A DNA stretch of 64,000 nt from Metallibacterium scheffleri (GCF_002077135.1 NZ_LDOS01000001.1:943501-1007500); one strand, 5' to 3'; counted from the stretch's first letter, positions 43,633-53,852 are shown. Numbers and translations are program-made. The notes: generated by a model from the letters alone, not told the origin.

Positions 43633-46353
43633 TCAGTCGCCGCCGTCGCCGGCGATCAGGCTTTGCAGCGGACGCTTCTGCTGCGCGGCCATGGCGTGCA
43701 GGCGCGCCAGCAGCGCGGCATACGCGGTCGGCCCCTTGCTGGCCAGCCACTCCTGACGCATCTGCTCGGGACCGGCGATTTTCAGCAGCGCGGTCGGCGT
43801 GTAGCTGCGCGCGGCGGGGAGATCGTTCCAGGCGATGTGGTCGCCGCCGGGCACGTGGTTGAGCGGCCATGATTTGAACGGTGAATCGGCGCCGCAGCGA
43901 CCGGGATTGCGTGTCATCGCGGTCTGCATCGGCAGCACCGGCGCAGGCGCGAGGTCCGGCGTGCTGCGCCAGATGCCAGCGAGCACATGCGCGTTGGCGT
44001 CCCATTGCGACATCGGCTGGATAGCGGCCACGGCTTCGATCGTGCGCAGGAAATCCACCTGCGAGAGATGCTGCGTGTCCAGCGTGCCGGATTTGACCCA
44101 CGGTCCGAGCGCCACGGCGAAGGTGCGGTGCGCGCTGATGTGGTCGGCACCGGATTGCGCGTCGTCCTCGGTGAGCAGCACCAGGGTGTGCTTCCAGCTG
44201 GGCAAGGTGGACAGCGTGTGGATCACCTCGGCGGTGGCGTAGTCATTGTTGGCGACATAGCTGTCCGGACTGGCCATGCACGCGGCGCGGCCGGCGGTGT
44301 GGTCATCCGGCAACCAGATGTAGATCACCCGCGGCAGGTGTTGCGCGTGCGCGCGAATCCAGCGGTCGGCAATGGCCGCGCGCGTGGTGTCCAGCACCAG
44401 CCGGTCCCAGGCCGGGTAGTTCATCGCCAGATGCGCGCGCAGCGCCGGCGAGATGTTGCCGATCTTGTTGCGCGCGGCGAATTCGCCGAAGTCCTCGAAG
44501 CTGACGCGATGCGCGAGCAGGTCGTTGAACAGGAACAGGCGCGCCGGGTAGGTGATCCACGGATTGCTCCAGTGGCCGAGCGCGCCGAGGTTGGTATAGA
44601 TCGCGTAGGGGTTGCGCGCGGCGGGCTCATCGGGCACCAGGTCCTGCGTCCAGCCCGAGTTGGGGATATAGCCGCGCGCCGAGTAGTACAGCGACCAGGT
44701 GCGCTGCAGGAAATCCGAGTCGGAACCGGCGGTGGTCCACTGGTGGCCCTGCGAGGTCACCTCGCCGTCGGCGTAGAAATTCACGAACAGCGCGCCGCGC
44801 GCGGCCATCGCGTACAGATTGGGCAACTGGCGCGGACCGTACAAATCCAGCGCGGGATCGGCCCAGTGACCGGCGGCGGGATAGTCACCGAAATTCTCGT
44901 CGAAGGTTTTGTTTTCGCGCAGGATGAACACCACGTGCCGGATGTGCGCGTGCAGCCAGTCTTGCGCCTGGGCATTGGTCGCGGTCAGCGCGCTGCGCTG
45001 CGTCGTGCTGAAACCGTCATCGTGCAGCGCCTGCGCGGTCCACTGGCTGGCATGCGCGGGCAACTCGCGCAGGTCCACGCGCTGCAGCAGGCCGTGCATG
45101 AAATCGCCCACCCACTGGTGCTTGAGGTTGGGGCCGCTGCCCATGCCCTTGGCGCTGACCACATACAAGGCGTCGCCGCGCACGCTGAGCGCGGTGGGGT
45201 ACCAGCCGGTGGGGATCAGCGCCGTGCGCGCGCCGCTGGCGAGATCGAATACCGCCACGTCATCATTGCCGGCGTTGGCCACGAACAGCTGTCCGTGCGC
45301 GATCGCCAGCGCATCGGGATACGCGCCGGGCGGGGCATCGGGATACGGCGCGTCATCGAGCACGCGCATGACCTTCAGGGTTTGCGTGTCCACCGCGACG
45401 ATGCGATCGAGATTGGCATCGGCCACCCACACCAGCGGCGTACCGGGCTGCGCGGCCAGCGCGGTCGGATGCGCGCCTGCGGCAAAGCTGCGTGCGCCCA
45501 GCACCGGCCCGGTCGGCACCTCGCCCAGCACCTTCCACGCCGCGCGATCGACCACGGTCACGCCATTGCCGCCCCAGTCGCTGACCACCAGGCGCTTGCC
45601 ACCATCGGCCAGCACCACCGCGAACGGATAGCTGCCGACATTGAGATAGCGCGTCGCGCCAGAGGCCAAGTCCACCCGCGCCAGGCTGTTGGCCAGCAGG
45701 CCAGTGACATAGGCGTGCTTGCCGGCAGGCCCGGTCACCACGCTGTCCGGGTAAAAAAGTCGCGCCTGCTGCCAGTTGCCGGCGTACTGGTACGGATACT
45801 GGCGCCGCGGAAATGCCTGCCAGCGCAGCGCATAGCGCCGCTGCAGGGCCAGCGTGCCACCATGCGTGGTGAACGCCAGCAGATCATCACTGGCGCCACC
45901 GGTGGCGTAGAGCATCCCGGCGCGGCCGGCGCTCAAGCCCTGGAACAGGCTTTGATTCGGGATCGCAGCACTGACCCGTGCCGGCAGCTCGCTTGTGTTG
46001 CCCTGCGCGACGTTGGCGCCGGGCGTCACGGCCGCGGGTGCCACTGCGCCGGGTGCTGGCGCCGGGTGCGCCGGGCCGAGCAGCGTGTTCGCCACGCCCA
46101 GCAGCTGCAGGTCGTCGCTGGCATACAAGCGCAGGCTTTGCAGCTTGTTGGCGCCGCCATCGAGCACCGCCACGTGACCGCCATGCGCCACCACCTGGGT
46201 GGGAAAATTGGGCGTGCGTGCCAGCACGCCCACCGGCGTCAACAGGCGCCCGCTGGGTAGTTCCGCCGTCGGCGATTGCGCGGGTGCGGCGGCGGCGGCG
46301 TGGGCGAGCAACAGCAAGCTGACTGCACTCAGTGCGATGGGTTTGCGGGACAT
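43633..46353 (-). CDS. Secreted bifunctional YncE-like propeller / alkaline-phosphatase-superfamily phosphoesterase
   Basis: 906 residues from ATG 46353 (signal peptide MSRKPIALSAVSLLLLAHAAAAAPAQ). Residues from about 50 to 450 are YVTN/YncE beta-propeller repeats (HPTALAAQPGTPLVWVADANLDRI, PYPDALAIAHGQLFVANAGNDDVAVF). The C-terminal half is a PF04185-type phosphoesterase: FILRENKTFDENFGDYP holds the metal ligand and nucleophile region, and LPDDHTAG and TEDDAQSGADHISAHRT further metal ligands. It is probably periplasmic or secreted and releases phosphate from esters. It converges with the MFS gene across 30 bp. The substrate is unknown. Confidence 0.9.
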   Translation of the reverse strand: MSRKPIALSAVSLLLLAHAAAAAPAQSPTAELPSGRLLTPVGVLARTPNFPTQVVAHGGHVAVLDGGANKLQSLRLYASDDLQLLGVANTLLGPAHPAPAPGAVAPAAVTPGANVAQGNTSELPARVSAAIPNQSLFQGLSAGRAGMLYATGGASDDLLAFTTHGGTLALQRRYALRWQAFPRRQYPYQYAGNWQQARLFYPDSVVTGPAGKHAYVTGLLANSLARVDLASGATRYLNVGSYPFAVVLADGGKRLVVSDWGGNGVTVVDRAAWKVLGEVPTGPVLGARSFAAGAHPTALAAQPGTPLVWVADANLDRIVAVDTQTLKVMRVLDDAPYPDAPPGAYPDALAIAHGQLFVANAGNDDVAVFDLASGARTALIPTGWYPTALSVRGDALYVVSAKGMGSGPNLKHQWVGDFMHGLLQRVDLRELPAHASQWTAQALHDDGFSTTQRSALTATNAQAQDWLHAHIRHVVFILRENKTFDENFGDYPAAGHWADPALDLYGPRQLPNLYAMAARGALFVNFYADGEVTSQGHQWTTAGSDSDFLQRTWSLYYSARGYIPNSGWTQDLVPDEPAARNPYAIYTNLGALGHWSNPWITYPARLFLFNDLLAHRVSFEDFGEFAARNKIGNISPALRAHLAMNYPAWDRLVLDTTRAAIADRWIRAHAQHLPRVIYIWLPDDHTAGRAACMASPDSYVANNDYATAEVIHTLSTLPSWKHTLVLLTEDDAQSGADHISAHRTFAVALGPWVKSGTLDTQHLSQVDFLRTIEAVAAIQPMSQWDANAHVLAGIWRSTPDLAPAPVLPMQTAMTRNPGRCGADSPFKSWPLNHVPGGDHIAWNDLPAARSYTPTALLKIAGPEQMRQEWLASKGPTAYAALLARLHAMAAQQKRPLQSLIAGDGGD

Positions 46354-46507
46354 GGTTGCGGCCTCGGACAGTTGTGCAACGTTAACCCCGCAGGTGTGCC
46401 GGTGCATGACAAACGCGATCTGCCGGAGGCACTTTTTTATTACGATGCAGCAAGGTCCGGCCGGCTTGCCGCGCGCGCCTGGCCGTGCGCGCGTCTAAAA
46501 TGCAGGC

Positions 46508-47272
46508 ATGAAGCTGGCCTCATGGAATGTCAATTCGCTGACTGTGCGTTTGTCGCAGGTGCTGCGGTGGCTCGAGAATGAGCGCCCGGATCTGCTGGCG
46601 CTGCAGGAAACCAAGCTCGAGGATGCGCGCTTTCCCGCGGCCGAGTTCGCGGCGGCCGGCTATCACGCCGTGTACAGCGGGCAGAAAACCTACAACGGCG
46701 TGGCGCTGCTGGCGCGCACGCCGCCGCAGCAGGTGCTGCGTGAGCTGCCAGGGCTGGAAGATCCGCAGCGGCGTTTTCTCGCCGCCGACATCGATGGCCT
46801 GCGCGTGGTGAATCTTTACGTGGTCAATGGCCAGTCCGTGGACAGCGACAAGTACGCCTACAAATTGCGTTGGCTGGCCGCCGTGCGCGCGTTTCTCGAA
46901 ACCGAATTGGCCCGGCATCTGCAGCTGGTGGTGCTGGGCGATTTCAACATCGCGCCGGATGATCGCGACGTGCACGATCCCGAGGTCTGGCGCGACCAGA
47001 TCCTGTGCAGCGCGCCCGAACGCGCGGCCTTGCAGGGCCTGCTTGATCTGGGACTGGAGGACAGTTTCCGCGCGCTGCACGACGAGTCCGGCCAGTACAG
47101 TTGGTGGGACTATCGCCAGGGTGGTTTTCGGCGCGATCTGGGCTTGCGCATCGACTTGATCCTCAGTAGCCGCGCCTTGCATGCGCGCTTGCGTGCCGCC
47201 GCGATCGACCGCATCCCGCGCACCTGGGAACGGCCTTCGGATCACACACCCGTGCTGCTGGAACTGGCATGA
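46508..47272 (+). CDS. xthA: Exodeoxyribonuclease III (AP endonuclease family)
   Basis: 254 residues. It cleaves abasic sites and degrades 3' ends in base excision repair. All catalytic motifs are visible: N in SWNVNSL, Glu of LQETKL, Tyr of VNLYVVNG, Asp and Asn of LGDFNIAPDD, Asp of LRIDLIL, and Asp-His of PSDHTPV. TAAAAT at 46496-46501 lies right before the ATG and is too close to be its -10 unless the message is leaderless. The stop overlaps a UPF0149 gene by ATGA. A second family member is at 58840. Confidence 0.94.
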   Translation: MKLASWNVNSLTVRLSQVLRWLENERPDLLALQETKLEDARFPAAEFAAAGYHAVYSGQKTYNGVALLARTPPQQVLRELPGLEDPQRRFLAADIDGLRVVNLYVVNGQSVDSDKYAYKLRWLAAVRAFLETELARHLQLVVLGDFNIAPDDRDVHDPEVWRDQILCSAPERAALQGLLDLGLEDSFRALHDESGQYSWWDYRQGGFRRDLGLRIDLILSSRALHARLRAAAIDRIPRTWERPSDHTPVLLELA

Positions 47273-47934
47273 ACGACGACCTTGCCCTGTCCCTGACCGA
47301 TGCCGAGCTCGACGAGCTGGATCTGTTCCTGCGCCGTCATAACAGCGATGACGGCCCGTTGCTGGATGGCGTGCATGGCCTGCTCACCGCGTTGCTGATC
47401 GGGCCGGAACGGGCGCGACCCGACGAATGGCTGCCGGAGGTGCTGCGCGAGCCGTTCGCCGATGCCGCCGAGGGCAGCCGCATCCTCAGCCTGCTGGCGC
47501 GGCTCAGCGATTCGATTCCGCTGGAGATCGAGCACGAGCGCTACGAGCCGATCCTCGGCGAGGTCGATACCGACGCGGGCGACAGCGCGCTCAGCGCCGC
47601 CGGCTGGTGCCATGGTTTCGCGCAAGGCATCAACCTGCGCGCCGAGCTCTGGGAGCTGCGCTTGGAGCAGGACGCAGAGTTGATGCGCCTGCTGAATCCC
47701 GTGGTGGTGCTGGCGATCGAATCCGGTGCACTGGAAACCGACGACAGCGTCGCGGCGCTGGATGACACCGAGTACGACAGTTATCTCGCGCAATTGCCCG
47801 AGACGGTCGGGGCACTGGCCGAATACTGGCGCGTGCATCCGCCGACCACGCGCGAACAGGCCGCTACCGGCAGCGCATCCAGCATCGAATTTCGCGTGCC
47901 GCCCGGCCGCCGCGGCGGGCGCTGGCTGCACTGA
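47269..47934 (+). CDS. UPF0149 family protein (YecA-like, without SEC-C)
   Basis: 221 residues, all-helical, acidic. LTDAELDELDLFLRRHNSDDGPLLDGVHGLLTALLIGP matches the UPF0149 N terminus, and the WCHGFAQGIN motif the middle. E. coli YecA carries an extra C-terminal SEC-C zinc motif that is absent here. The start overlaps the xthA stop, so the two are probably co-translated. The function is unknown. It is the second UPF0149 member in the window (see ygfB). Confidence 0.85.
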   Translation: MNDDLALSLTDAELDELDLFLRRHNSDDGPLLDGVHGLLTALLIGPERARPDEWLPEVLREPFADAAEGSRILSLLARLSDSIPLEIEHERYEPILGEVDTDAGDSALSAAGWCHGFAQGINLRAELWELRLEQDAELMRLLNPVVVLAIESGALETDDSVAALDDTEYDSYLAQLPETVGALAEYWRVHPPTTREQAATGSASSIEFRVPPGRRGGRWLH

Positions 47935-47955
47935 GGCGCTCCGCGGCGCGGCAAC

Positions 47956-48789
47956 TCACATGCGGCCGTTGCGGAAATCCGCGATCGCCTGTTCGATCTG
48001 CGCGCGCGTGTTCATCACGAACGGGCCGTAGCGTGCCACCGGTTCGTGCAGCGGCGCGGCGGCGACCAGAATCAGCCGACTGGGCGCATCTGCGGAACGC
48101 AGTTTCACTTGCGCGCCCGCTCCGAGCACGCCGAGTTCCTGCGTCGGCAGCCACGTGTCGCCGAAATGCACGCCGGCGCCCTCGAATACATATGCGAACG
48201 CGCTGTGCGCGGCCTCCAGCGGCAGTGTCAGCGCGGCGCCAGCGGCCAGTGTGATGTCCACGAACAGCGGCTGCGTGACGATGCCCTGCACGGGTCCTTG
48301 CGTGCCGAATGCGTCACCGGCGATGACGCGCACGCTGGCACCAGGCAGCGGGGTGAGCACGGGGATCTGTTCCGGTGCGATGTCCTGATAGCGCGGCGCG
48401 ATCATCTTGTGCGTGGCCGGCAGGTTCACCCACAGCTGGAAGCCGCGCATCTCGCCGTCGCTCTGTTCGGGCATCTCGGAGTGGATCAGGCCCGCGCCCG
48501 CGGTCATCCACTGCGCGCCGCCGGCGACCAGCAGGCCACTGTTGCCGTGGTTGTCGCGATGGCGCATGCGCCCGGCCAGCATGTAGGTGACGGTTTCGAA
48601 GCCGCGATGCGGGTGTTCGGGAAAGCCGGCGATGTAATCCGTGCCGCGCTCCGATCCGAAGGCATCGAGCAACAGGAACGGATCCAGCATGTCCAGCGCG
48701 GGTTGGCCGATCAGGCGCGTGAGTTTGACCCCAGCGCCGTCGCTGGTGGGCAAGCCGGGGATGCGGCGAATCAGGTTGCGAGTGCTCAT
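47956..48789 (-). CDS. Pirin family protein
   Basis: 277 residues, a bicupin. The N-terminal cupin shows the metal site FPEHPHRGFETVTYMLAGRMRHRDNHG and GGAQWMTAGAGLIHSEMP, with three His and a Glu as in pirin and the quercetinase YhhW. Bacterial pirins include quercetin dioxygenases and modulators of central metabolism. The substrate cannot be told. It is transcribed leftward. The SNF2 gene upstream runs the same way, 122 bp away. Confidence 0.93.
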   Translation of the reverse strand: MSTRNLIRRIPGLPTSDGAGVKLTRLIGQPALDMLDPFLLLDAFGSERGTDYIAGFPEHPHRGFETVTYMLAGRMRHRDNHGNSGLLVAGGAQWMTAGAGLIHSEMPEQSDGEMRGFQLWVNLPATHKMIAPRYQDIAPEQIPVLTPLPGASVRVIAGDAFGTQGPVQGIVTQPLFVDITLAAGAALTLPLEAAHSAFAYVFEGAGVHFGDTWLPTQELGVLGAGAQVKLRSADAPSRLILVAAAPLHEPVARYGPFVMNTRAQIEQAIADFRNGRM

Positions 48790-48911
48790 GGCGGTGATTC
48801 CTCAAGGCGCGCTGCGCCACTGCGAGCGATATGCGTGTGTTCGCGCCGGTCGCCAAGTGCGCCGCGGCGCACGCACTGTGCACGCGCACGCAACAGCAGC
48901 GCGGCATCCGA

Positions 48912-51900
48912 TCACTCGCTGGCGCAGGGTGCCAGCAGCAGATCCAGATCATCCTGATCGAAGCTCAGCCGTTCACGGCTGCCACCGCCGTCGAGAACCG
49001 CCTCGACCAGCGCCGCCTTGCGCTGTTTCAGTGCCTCGATGCGCTCCTCGACGGTGCCGGCGGCGACCAGTCGATACACGAACACGGGTTTGTCCTGGCC
49101 GATGCGATGCGCGCGGTCGACCGCCTGTGCTTCGGCGGCGGGGTTCCACCACGGGTCGTAGTGGATCACGGTATCGGCGGCGGTGAGGTTGAGGCCGACG
49201 CCGCCGGCCTTGAGCGACAACAGGAACAGCGGCACCTCGCCAGCCTGGAAACGGCGCACCGGCGTGGCGCGATCGCGCGTGTCACCGGTGAGCAAGAGAT
49301 AGGGGATGCGCAGGCGTTCCAGCTCGCGCGCGATCAGCGCCAGCATGCTGGTGAACTGGCTGAACAGCAGCACGCTGCGACCTTCGTCGACCAGGGCCGG
49401 CAGCATTTCCATGAGCAATTCGAGCTTGGCCGATTCGTGCACGCCACGCGCCGCTTCGAGCTTGACCAGGCGCGGATCGCAGCACACCTGGCGCAGCTTC
49501 AGCAGCGCATCCAGCACGATGATGCCGCTGTGCTCGATGCCGCGCTGCACGATCACCTGGCGCAATTCCTCGGTGAGGGTCAGGCGCAGTCCCTCGTACA
49601 GTTCGCGCTGGCGGCCTTCCAGGCGCACGTTGCGCGTGATCTCGGTTTTCGGCGGCAGTTCGGTGGCGACCTGCGCCTTGGTACGGCGCAGGATGAACGG
49701 CGCGATGCGCTGGTTGAGTCGTGCCTGCGCCTCGGCATCGCCTTGTTTCTCGATCGGCTGGCGGTAGTGCCTGCGGAAGCCGTGTTCGTCGCCGAGCAGG
49801 CCGGGCACGGTCAGATCGAGTTGTGCCCACAGCTCGCCAAGATGGTTCTCCAGCGGCGTGCCGGTCAGCGCCAGCACGCGCGGTGGCGCCAGCTCCTGCA
49901 ATGCACGGCGCGCGCGCGTGCGCGGGTTCTTGACCTGCTGCGCTTCGTCCAGCACCGCCAGCGCGAACGGTTCACGGCGCAGCGCGGCGACATCGCGCGG
50001 CAGCAGCGCATAACTGGTCAGCACCACATCGTGTTGCGCGATGCGTGCGAAGTGCTCGCTGCGCTGCGCGCCGTGCAGGGTGAGCAGGCGCAGATCCGGG
50101 GCGAAGCGCGCGCTTTCCTGTTCCCAGTTGGGGATCAGGCTGGTCGGCACCACCAGCAGCGCGGGCGCCGGCAGCTTGCCTTGCGCTTTCAGCGTGAGCA
50201 GATGCGCGAGCAACTGCACGGTCTTGCCCAGACCCATGTCGTCGGCCAGTACGCCGCCCAGGCCGGCCTCGGCCAGCGCATTCAACCAGCGCAGACCTTC
50301 GCGCTGGTAGGAACGCAGTTCGGCGCGCAGCGCCGCGGGTGGTGCGTCGCTGGCGGCGGCGGCAGTGCGCAGCAGGCGCTGGGTGAAGTCGGCCAGCTCG
50401 GCCGGCGCTTCCAGCGGACGCTCGGCCGGCAGCGCGTTGCGCAGTTCGGCCAGGCGCCCGGCCTGCACGCGCGGCAGCAGCAACTGCGCGCGTGGACGAT
50501 CCAGATATTCGGCCAGCGGCGCCAGCAGCGCGCGCAGCGCGGACAGGCGCACCGGAATGCGGCGCCGCGCATCGAGTGGTGCGTACCACACCGCGTCCTC
50601 GGATTCGTGCGCGCTTGGGGAAAGGCTGATCTGGCGCTCGGCCAACGCCTGTGCCACCGCCGGCAGCAGGTTGATGCGACGACCGTCGAGTTCCAGTCCC
50701 ACCTCCAGCGCGAACTGCTGCTGATCGGCGCTGGGCGTGGCCACGCCGTACCATTGCGGGGCACCATCCAGCACCTCGAACGGGAAACTGGGCGCGTAAT
50801 CGAACTGCATGCCTTCGGCTTCGAGACGCGCGCGCAAGGCCAGCCAGCGCGCCGGCGTATTGACCTCCAGTGCGCCGGTGTGGCCGGCGCCGGGGAACAT
50901 CCATGCGTCCTCGGGCAGCGTGTCGGCCAGATCCCAGGGCAAGCCCTCGGTGTCCACCGCCGGGGTCAGGCCGGCGGCCTCGAGACGTTCCATCGCGGCC
51001 AGCTCATCGGCGCGCTTGCGTGCGATCTCGACCAGTCTGCCCTCGCGCACGCGCCGTACCAGGCCCTCGCCGCCGCGTCCGGGCAGGCGTTCGCCGCCGT
51101 ATTCGAAGCTCAATCGCGCATAGGCCGGCGGCGGTGCGCCGGCGGCGAGGCGTGCGTGGCGGGTGAGCGCGTGCAGGGTGAGCACCGGTTTGGGACTGAG
51201 TTCGGCGCGCGCGACCGCGGCGAATTGTTGGGGTGCCGGGATACGTCCGGCCCAGCGTGTGCCCGGCAACAGCGTGGCCAGGGCGGCACTGGATTCAGGT
51301 GGCAACGGTGGTGCGTCGAGCAGCGCCGCGGCATCGGCCTCGCCTTCGAATGGGCACAGGTTGGCATGCTCGGCATCCAGCACCCATAACGCGCCAATGC
51401 GCAGCAGGCGCTGGCCGGGGTGCAGTGTTGGCAACAGACGCTGGCGCCCGTCGGCTTCGAGTTGCCAGTGCCAGCGCAGCGGCTTGCCGGTGCCGCGCTG
51501 CATGTGCAGGCCGGCGACGCCGCCGAACAGGCAAGGGGCGCTATCGAGCATTTCGTTCAGGAGCAGGTCGCCGAGTGCACCGGCGAGACGCGCATAGCTG
51601 CGGCCCTTGCGCGGCACTTGTGGCAGCCCCAGCAGGCTCGATGCCAAACGTTGTTGCGGCAGACTCAAGCCGCCTTGTCCAAGGCGCTTGGCATCCAGCG
51701 GCAACGGCCGTGCATAACGGCTGTTGCCGAGCGCGGTCAACAGGACCGGGGCCACGTCCAGTTCGGCCGCGGCCTGGCCGTCAGGGGCGGTCAATTCAAG
51801 CAGGAAGCCCAGCACGCCGGCCGCGTCTGGCGTCGGCGCAGGGCGGAGAAACAGCCGCCGCCATGCGGCGGGCAGGCTGATCAGTTGCGGCTCGGCGGCC

Positions 51901-51932
51901 GGCGGGCGGATGCGCGAAGGCGTGCTCCCCAC
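48912..51932 (-). CDS. SNF2-family DEAD-like ATP-dependent helicase
   Basis: 1006 residues starting with GTG at 51932; no earlier in-frame ATG fits. The N-terminal 500 residues are the bacterial SNF2-associated region. The ATPase core follows with motif I LADDMGLGKTVQLLAHL, motif II VLDEAQQVKNP, motif III LALTGTPLENHLGELW, motif V GVGLNLTAADTVIHYDPWWNP and motif VI AVDRAHRIGQ. Proteins of this type translocate on DNA and are related to HepA/RapA, but the cellular role is unclear. The gene is not in a defence-island context here. Confidence 0.93.
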   Translation of the reverse strand: MGSTPSRIRPPAAEPQLISLPAAWRRLFLRPAPTPDAAGVLGFLLELTAPDGQAAAELDVAPVLLTALGNSRYARPLPLDAKRLGQGGLSLPQQRLASSLLGLPQVPRKGRSYARLAGALGDLLLNEMLDSAPCLFGGVAGLHMQRGTGKPLRWHWQLEADGRQRLLPTLHPGQRLLRIGALWVLDAEHANLCPFEGEADAAALLDAPPLPPESSAALATLLPGTRWAGRIPAPQQFAAVARAELSPKPVLTLHALTRHARLAAGAPPPAYARLSFEYGGERLPGRGGEGLVRRVREGRLVEIARKRADELAAMERLEAAGLTPAVDTEGLPWDLADTLPEDAWMFPGAGHTGALEVNTPARWLALRARLEAEGMQFDYAPSFPFEVLDGAPQWYGVATPSADQQQFALEVGLELDGRRINLLPAVAQALAERQISLSPSAHESEDAVWYAPLDARRRIPVRLSALRALLAPLAEYLDRPRAQLLLPRVQAGRLAELRNALPAERPLEAPAELADFTQRLLRTAAAASDAPPAALRAELRSYQREGLRWLNALAEAGLGGVLADDMGLGKTVQLLAHLLTLKAQGKLPAPALLVVPTSLIPNWEQESARFAPDLRLLTLHGAQRSEHFARIAQHDVVLTSYALLPRDVAALRREPFALAVLDEAQQVKNPRTRARRALQELAPPRVLALTGTPLENHLGELWAQLDLTVPGLLGDEHGFRRHYRQPIEKQGDAEAQARLNQRIAPFILRRTKAQVATELPPKTEITRNVRLEGRQRELYEGLRLTLTEELRQVIVQRGIEHSGIIVLDALLKLRQVCCDPRLVKLEAARGVHESAKLELLMEMLPALVDEGRSVLLFSQFTSMLALIARELERLRIPYLLLTGDTRDRATPVRRFQAGEVPLFLLSLKAGGVGLNLTAADTVIHYDPWWNPAAEAQAVDRAHRIGQDKPVFVYRLVAAGTVEERIEALKQRKAALVEAVLDGGGSRERLSFDQDDLDLLLAPCASE

Positions 51933-52049
51933 AGTCTCGTTCCAGGCGCCCGGCGGGCGCCAAACCTTTCGAGCTTAGCACCGTGGACGACGGCTGCGGC
52001 CATGACTGCGACCGGTCCACGATATGCAAGGGAGTGGCATTGAACCGAT

Positions 52050-53075
52050 TCAGCGTGACTCGAACAGCCCGGACGGGTATTCGGGCTTCTGTTCGCGCGC
52101 CAACAGCGCGCGCAGGCCTTCGCTGGGCGTCATTTCACCGCGCAATACGGCGCGCACATGGAAGCTGATCGGCAGGTCCAGATCGAGGCGCTCGGCCAGG
52201 CGCACAACCTCTTCTGCGCTGAGCACGCTTTCGACGACCTGGCCGATTTCGGCCAATGCCTGCGCCAGCGGCACGCCGCGGCCCAAGGCCATGCCAAGAC
52301 GGCGGTTGCGTGACAAGTCGCCGGTGCAGGTCAGCACCAGATCGCCGAGCCCGGCCAGACCCATCAGCGTTTCCGCATGCGCGCCCAGGGCTACGCCCAG
52401 ACGCAGCATTTCGTTCATGCCGCGGGTGATCAATCCGGCGCGTGCATTCAGGCCCAGCTGCATGCCGTCGGCGGCACCGGTGGCCACGGCCAGCACGTTT
52501 TTCATGGCGCCGCCCAGCTCCGCCCCCAGCACATCGGTGCCGGAGTAGGCGCGCAATGCCGGGCCGTGCAGCAGCGCGGCAAGCTGCTGCGCGAACGTGG
52601 CGTCGAGCGCATGCACGGTCAGCGCCGTGGGCAGGCCCTGCGCCACTTCGCGCGCGAATGACGGCCCGGTGACCACTGCGGCCGGTCGCCCGGGATAACG
52701 CGCACCGACCAACTCATGCAGAAAGCGTCCGGTACCGGGCTCGAAACCCTTGGTCGCCCAGGCGATCGCGGCCTGCGCCGGCAGCAGGGGTTCGATCTGC
52801 AGCAGCAGCGTGGCGAAAGCGTGGCTGGGCACCACGATCAGCACCACGTCGACATTGGCCAGCGCGCGCGACAAATCATGCGTGAACGCCAGCGTGTCCG
52901 GGAGTTCCAGCTCCGGCAGATAGCGCAGGTTGCGATGCGCTGCGGCCAGCGCCGTCATTTGCGCCGCATCGCGTCCCCACAGGCAGGTGTCGCTGCCATG
53001 TCGCGCCAGCACCGCGGCCAGCGCGGTGCCCCAGGAACCGGCGCCCAGAACCGCGACGCGCGTGGTATCGCTCAT
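52050..53075 (-). CDS. gpsA: Glycerol-3-phosphate dehydrogenase [NAD(P)+]
   Basis: 341 residues. It reduces dihydroxyacetone phosphate to sn-glycerol 3-phosphate for phospholipid synthesis. The N terminus [12 protein letters not shown] is the NAD(P) loop, [10 protein letters not shown] and [11 protein letters not shown] are typical, and [16 protein letters not shown] holds the catalytic Lys-region equivalent. ATG 53075 (MSDTTRVAV) was chosen; a longer frame extends into secB. It lies 4 bp after secB, the conserved secB-gpsA pair. Confidence 0.96.
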   Translation of the reverse strand: MSDTTRVAVLGAGSWGTALAAVLARHGSDTCLWGRDAAQMTALAAAHRNLRYLPELELPDTLAFTHDLSRALANVDVVLIVVPSHAFATLLLQIEPLLPAQAAIAWATKGFEPGTGRFLHELVGARYPGRPAAVVTGPSFAREVAQGLPTALTVHALDATFAQQLAALLHGPALRAYSGTDVLGAELGGAMKNVLAVATGAADGMQLGLNARAGLITRGMNEMLRLGVALGAHAETLMGLAGLGDLVLTCTGDLSRNRRLGMALGRGVPLAQALAEIGQVVESVLSAEEVVRLAERLDLDLPISFHVRAVLRGEMTPSEGLRALLAREQKPEYPSGLFESR

Positions 53076-53079
53076 TGCC

Positions 53080-53568
53080 TCAGACGTGCGCGGCTGGCGC
53101 TTCCGGCATCGCCTGGCGGCGCTGCTGCTCGGCATACAGCGCGTCGAAATTGACCGGTTGCAGGAAGAAGGGCGGGAAGCCGCCGTTCTGGATCAGTTCG
53201 GAGATCACCTGGCGTGCATAGGGAAACAGCACGTTGGGGCAGTAGGCGCCCAGGATGGCCTCGCGGTTGGCATCATCGAAGCCGGTGATGCCGAAAATGC
53301 CGGCCTGCTGCACTTCGGCCAGATACACGGTGCGCTCGTCCATGGTGCAGGTCAGGGTCAGCGTCAGCACCACCTCATACGCGCCTTCACCCAACTCGGT
53401 GGCCTTCTGGTTGAGATTAAGCTGGATCTGCGGCTGCGCCTCGCTGCGGCCCATGTCCTGGAACACCTGCGGCGCATTGGGTGCCTCGAAGGACACATCG
53501 CGCACGTAGAGTTTCTGCAGTGAAAGTTGCGGCTGCTCTGCTTGGCCGTTGGTGAGGGTCTCTGCCAT
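53080..53568 (-). CDS. secB: Protein-export chaperone SecB
   Basis: 162 residues. This tetrameric cytosolic chaperone keeps preproteins unfolded and hands them to SecA. The family core FSLQ-like [19 protein letters not shown] and the C-terminal [36 protein letters not shown] are clear. ATG 53568 (MAETLTNGQ) is the usual start. It is divergent from rpmB across 284 bp and followed by gpsA. Confidence 0.97.
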   Translation of the reverse strand: MAETLTNGQAEQPQLSLQKLYVRDVSFEAPNAPQVFQDMGRSEAQPQIQLNLNQKATELGEGAYEVVLTLTLTCTMDERTVYLAEVQQAGIFGITGFDDANREAILGAYCPNVLFPYARQVISELIQNGGFPPFFLQPVNFDALYAEQQRRQAMPEAPAAHV

Positions 53569-53852
53569 GGGTTGGACTCCGTATGCTTGAAGGGATGTGT
53601 GGGAACAAAGGCCGGAAATCATCCCACAGCAGCGCCCGTACTGCACCTGTGCGCGAGCGCCTGTTGCCTGCGCGCCGGCAAACTGGCTAAGCTATGCGGC
53701 TGTATTACGCCGACTCGTGCACTTGCCCGGGTCGCCCGCGCGACGCGATGCACGGGCTTGCGGCACATTGTCGGCATCGCGTGGCCCGCTTGGGTCGCCG
53801 GCCGCTGCCGCTCTGGCCAAGGGCGGCGTTCATGTCATCACCGGAGGTTCCG

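Noticed and set aside
43987..46260. A 757-residue plus-strand open frame opposite the phosphoesterase
   Set aside because: Antisense shadow of a high-GC gene; the minus-strand product has a signal peptide, propeller repeats and catalytic motifs.
46395..46412. Possible PHO box upstream of the phosphoesterase (minus-strand TTGTCAT half-site)
   Set aside because: Only one half-site is good; the second matches about 4 of 7 positions, too weak to claim.
48831..51389. An 852-residue plus-strand open frame opposite the SNF2 gene
   Set aside because: The minus strand carries a complete helicase with all motifs; the plus-strand translation is Gln/Arg/His-rich with no recognisable domain.
48912..51932. 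SNF2 helicase as part of a defence system
   Set aside because: The neighbours are pirin and gpsA-secB housekeeping genes; no nuclease, methylase or other defence partner is present.
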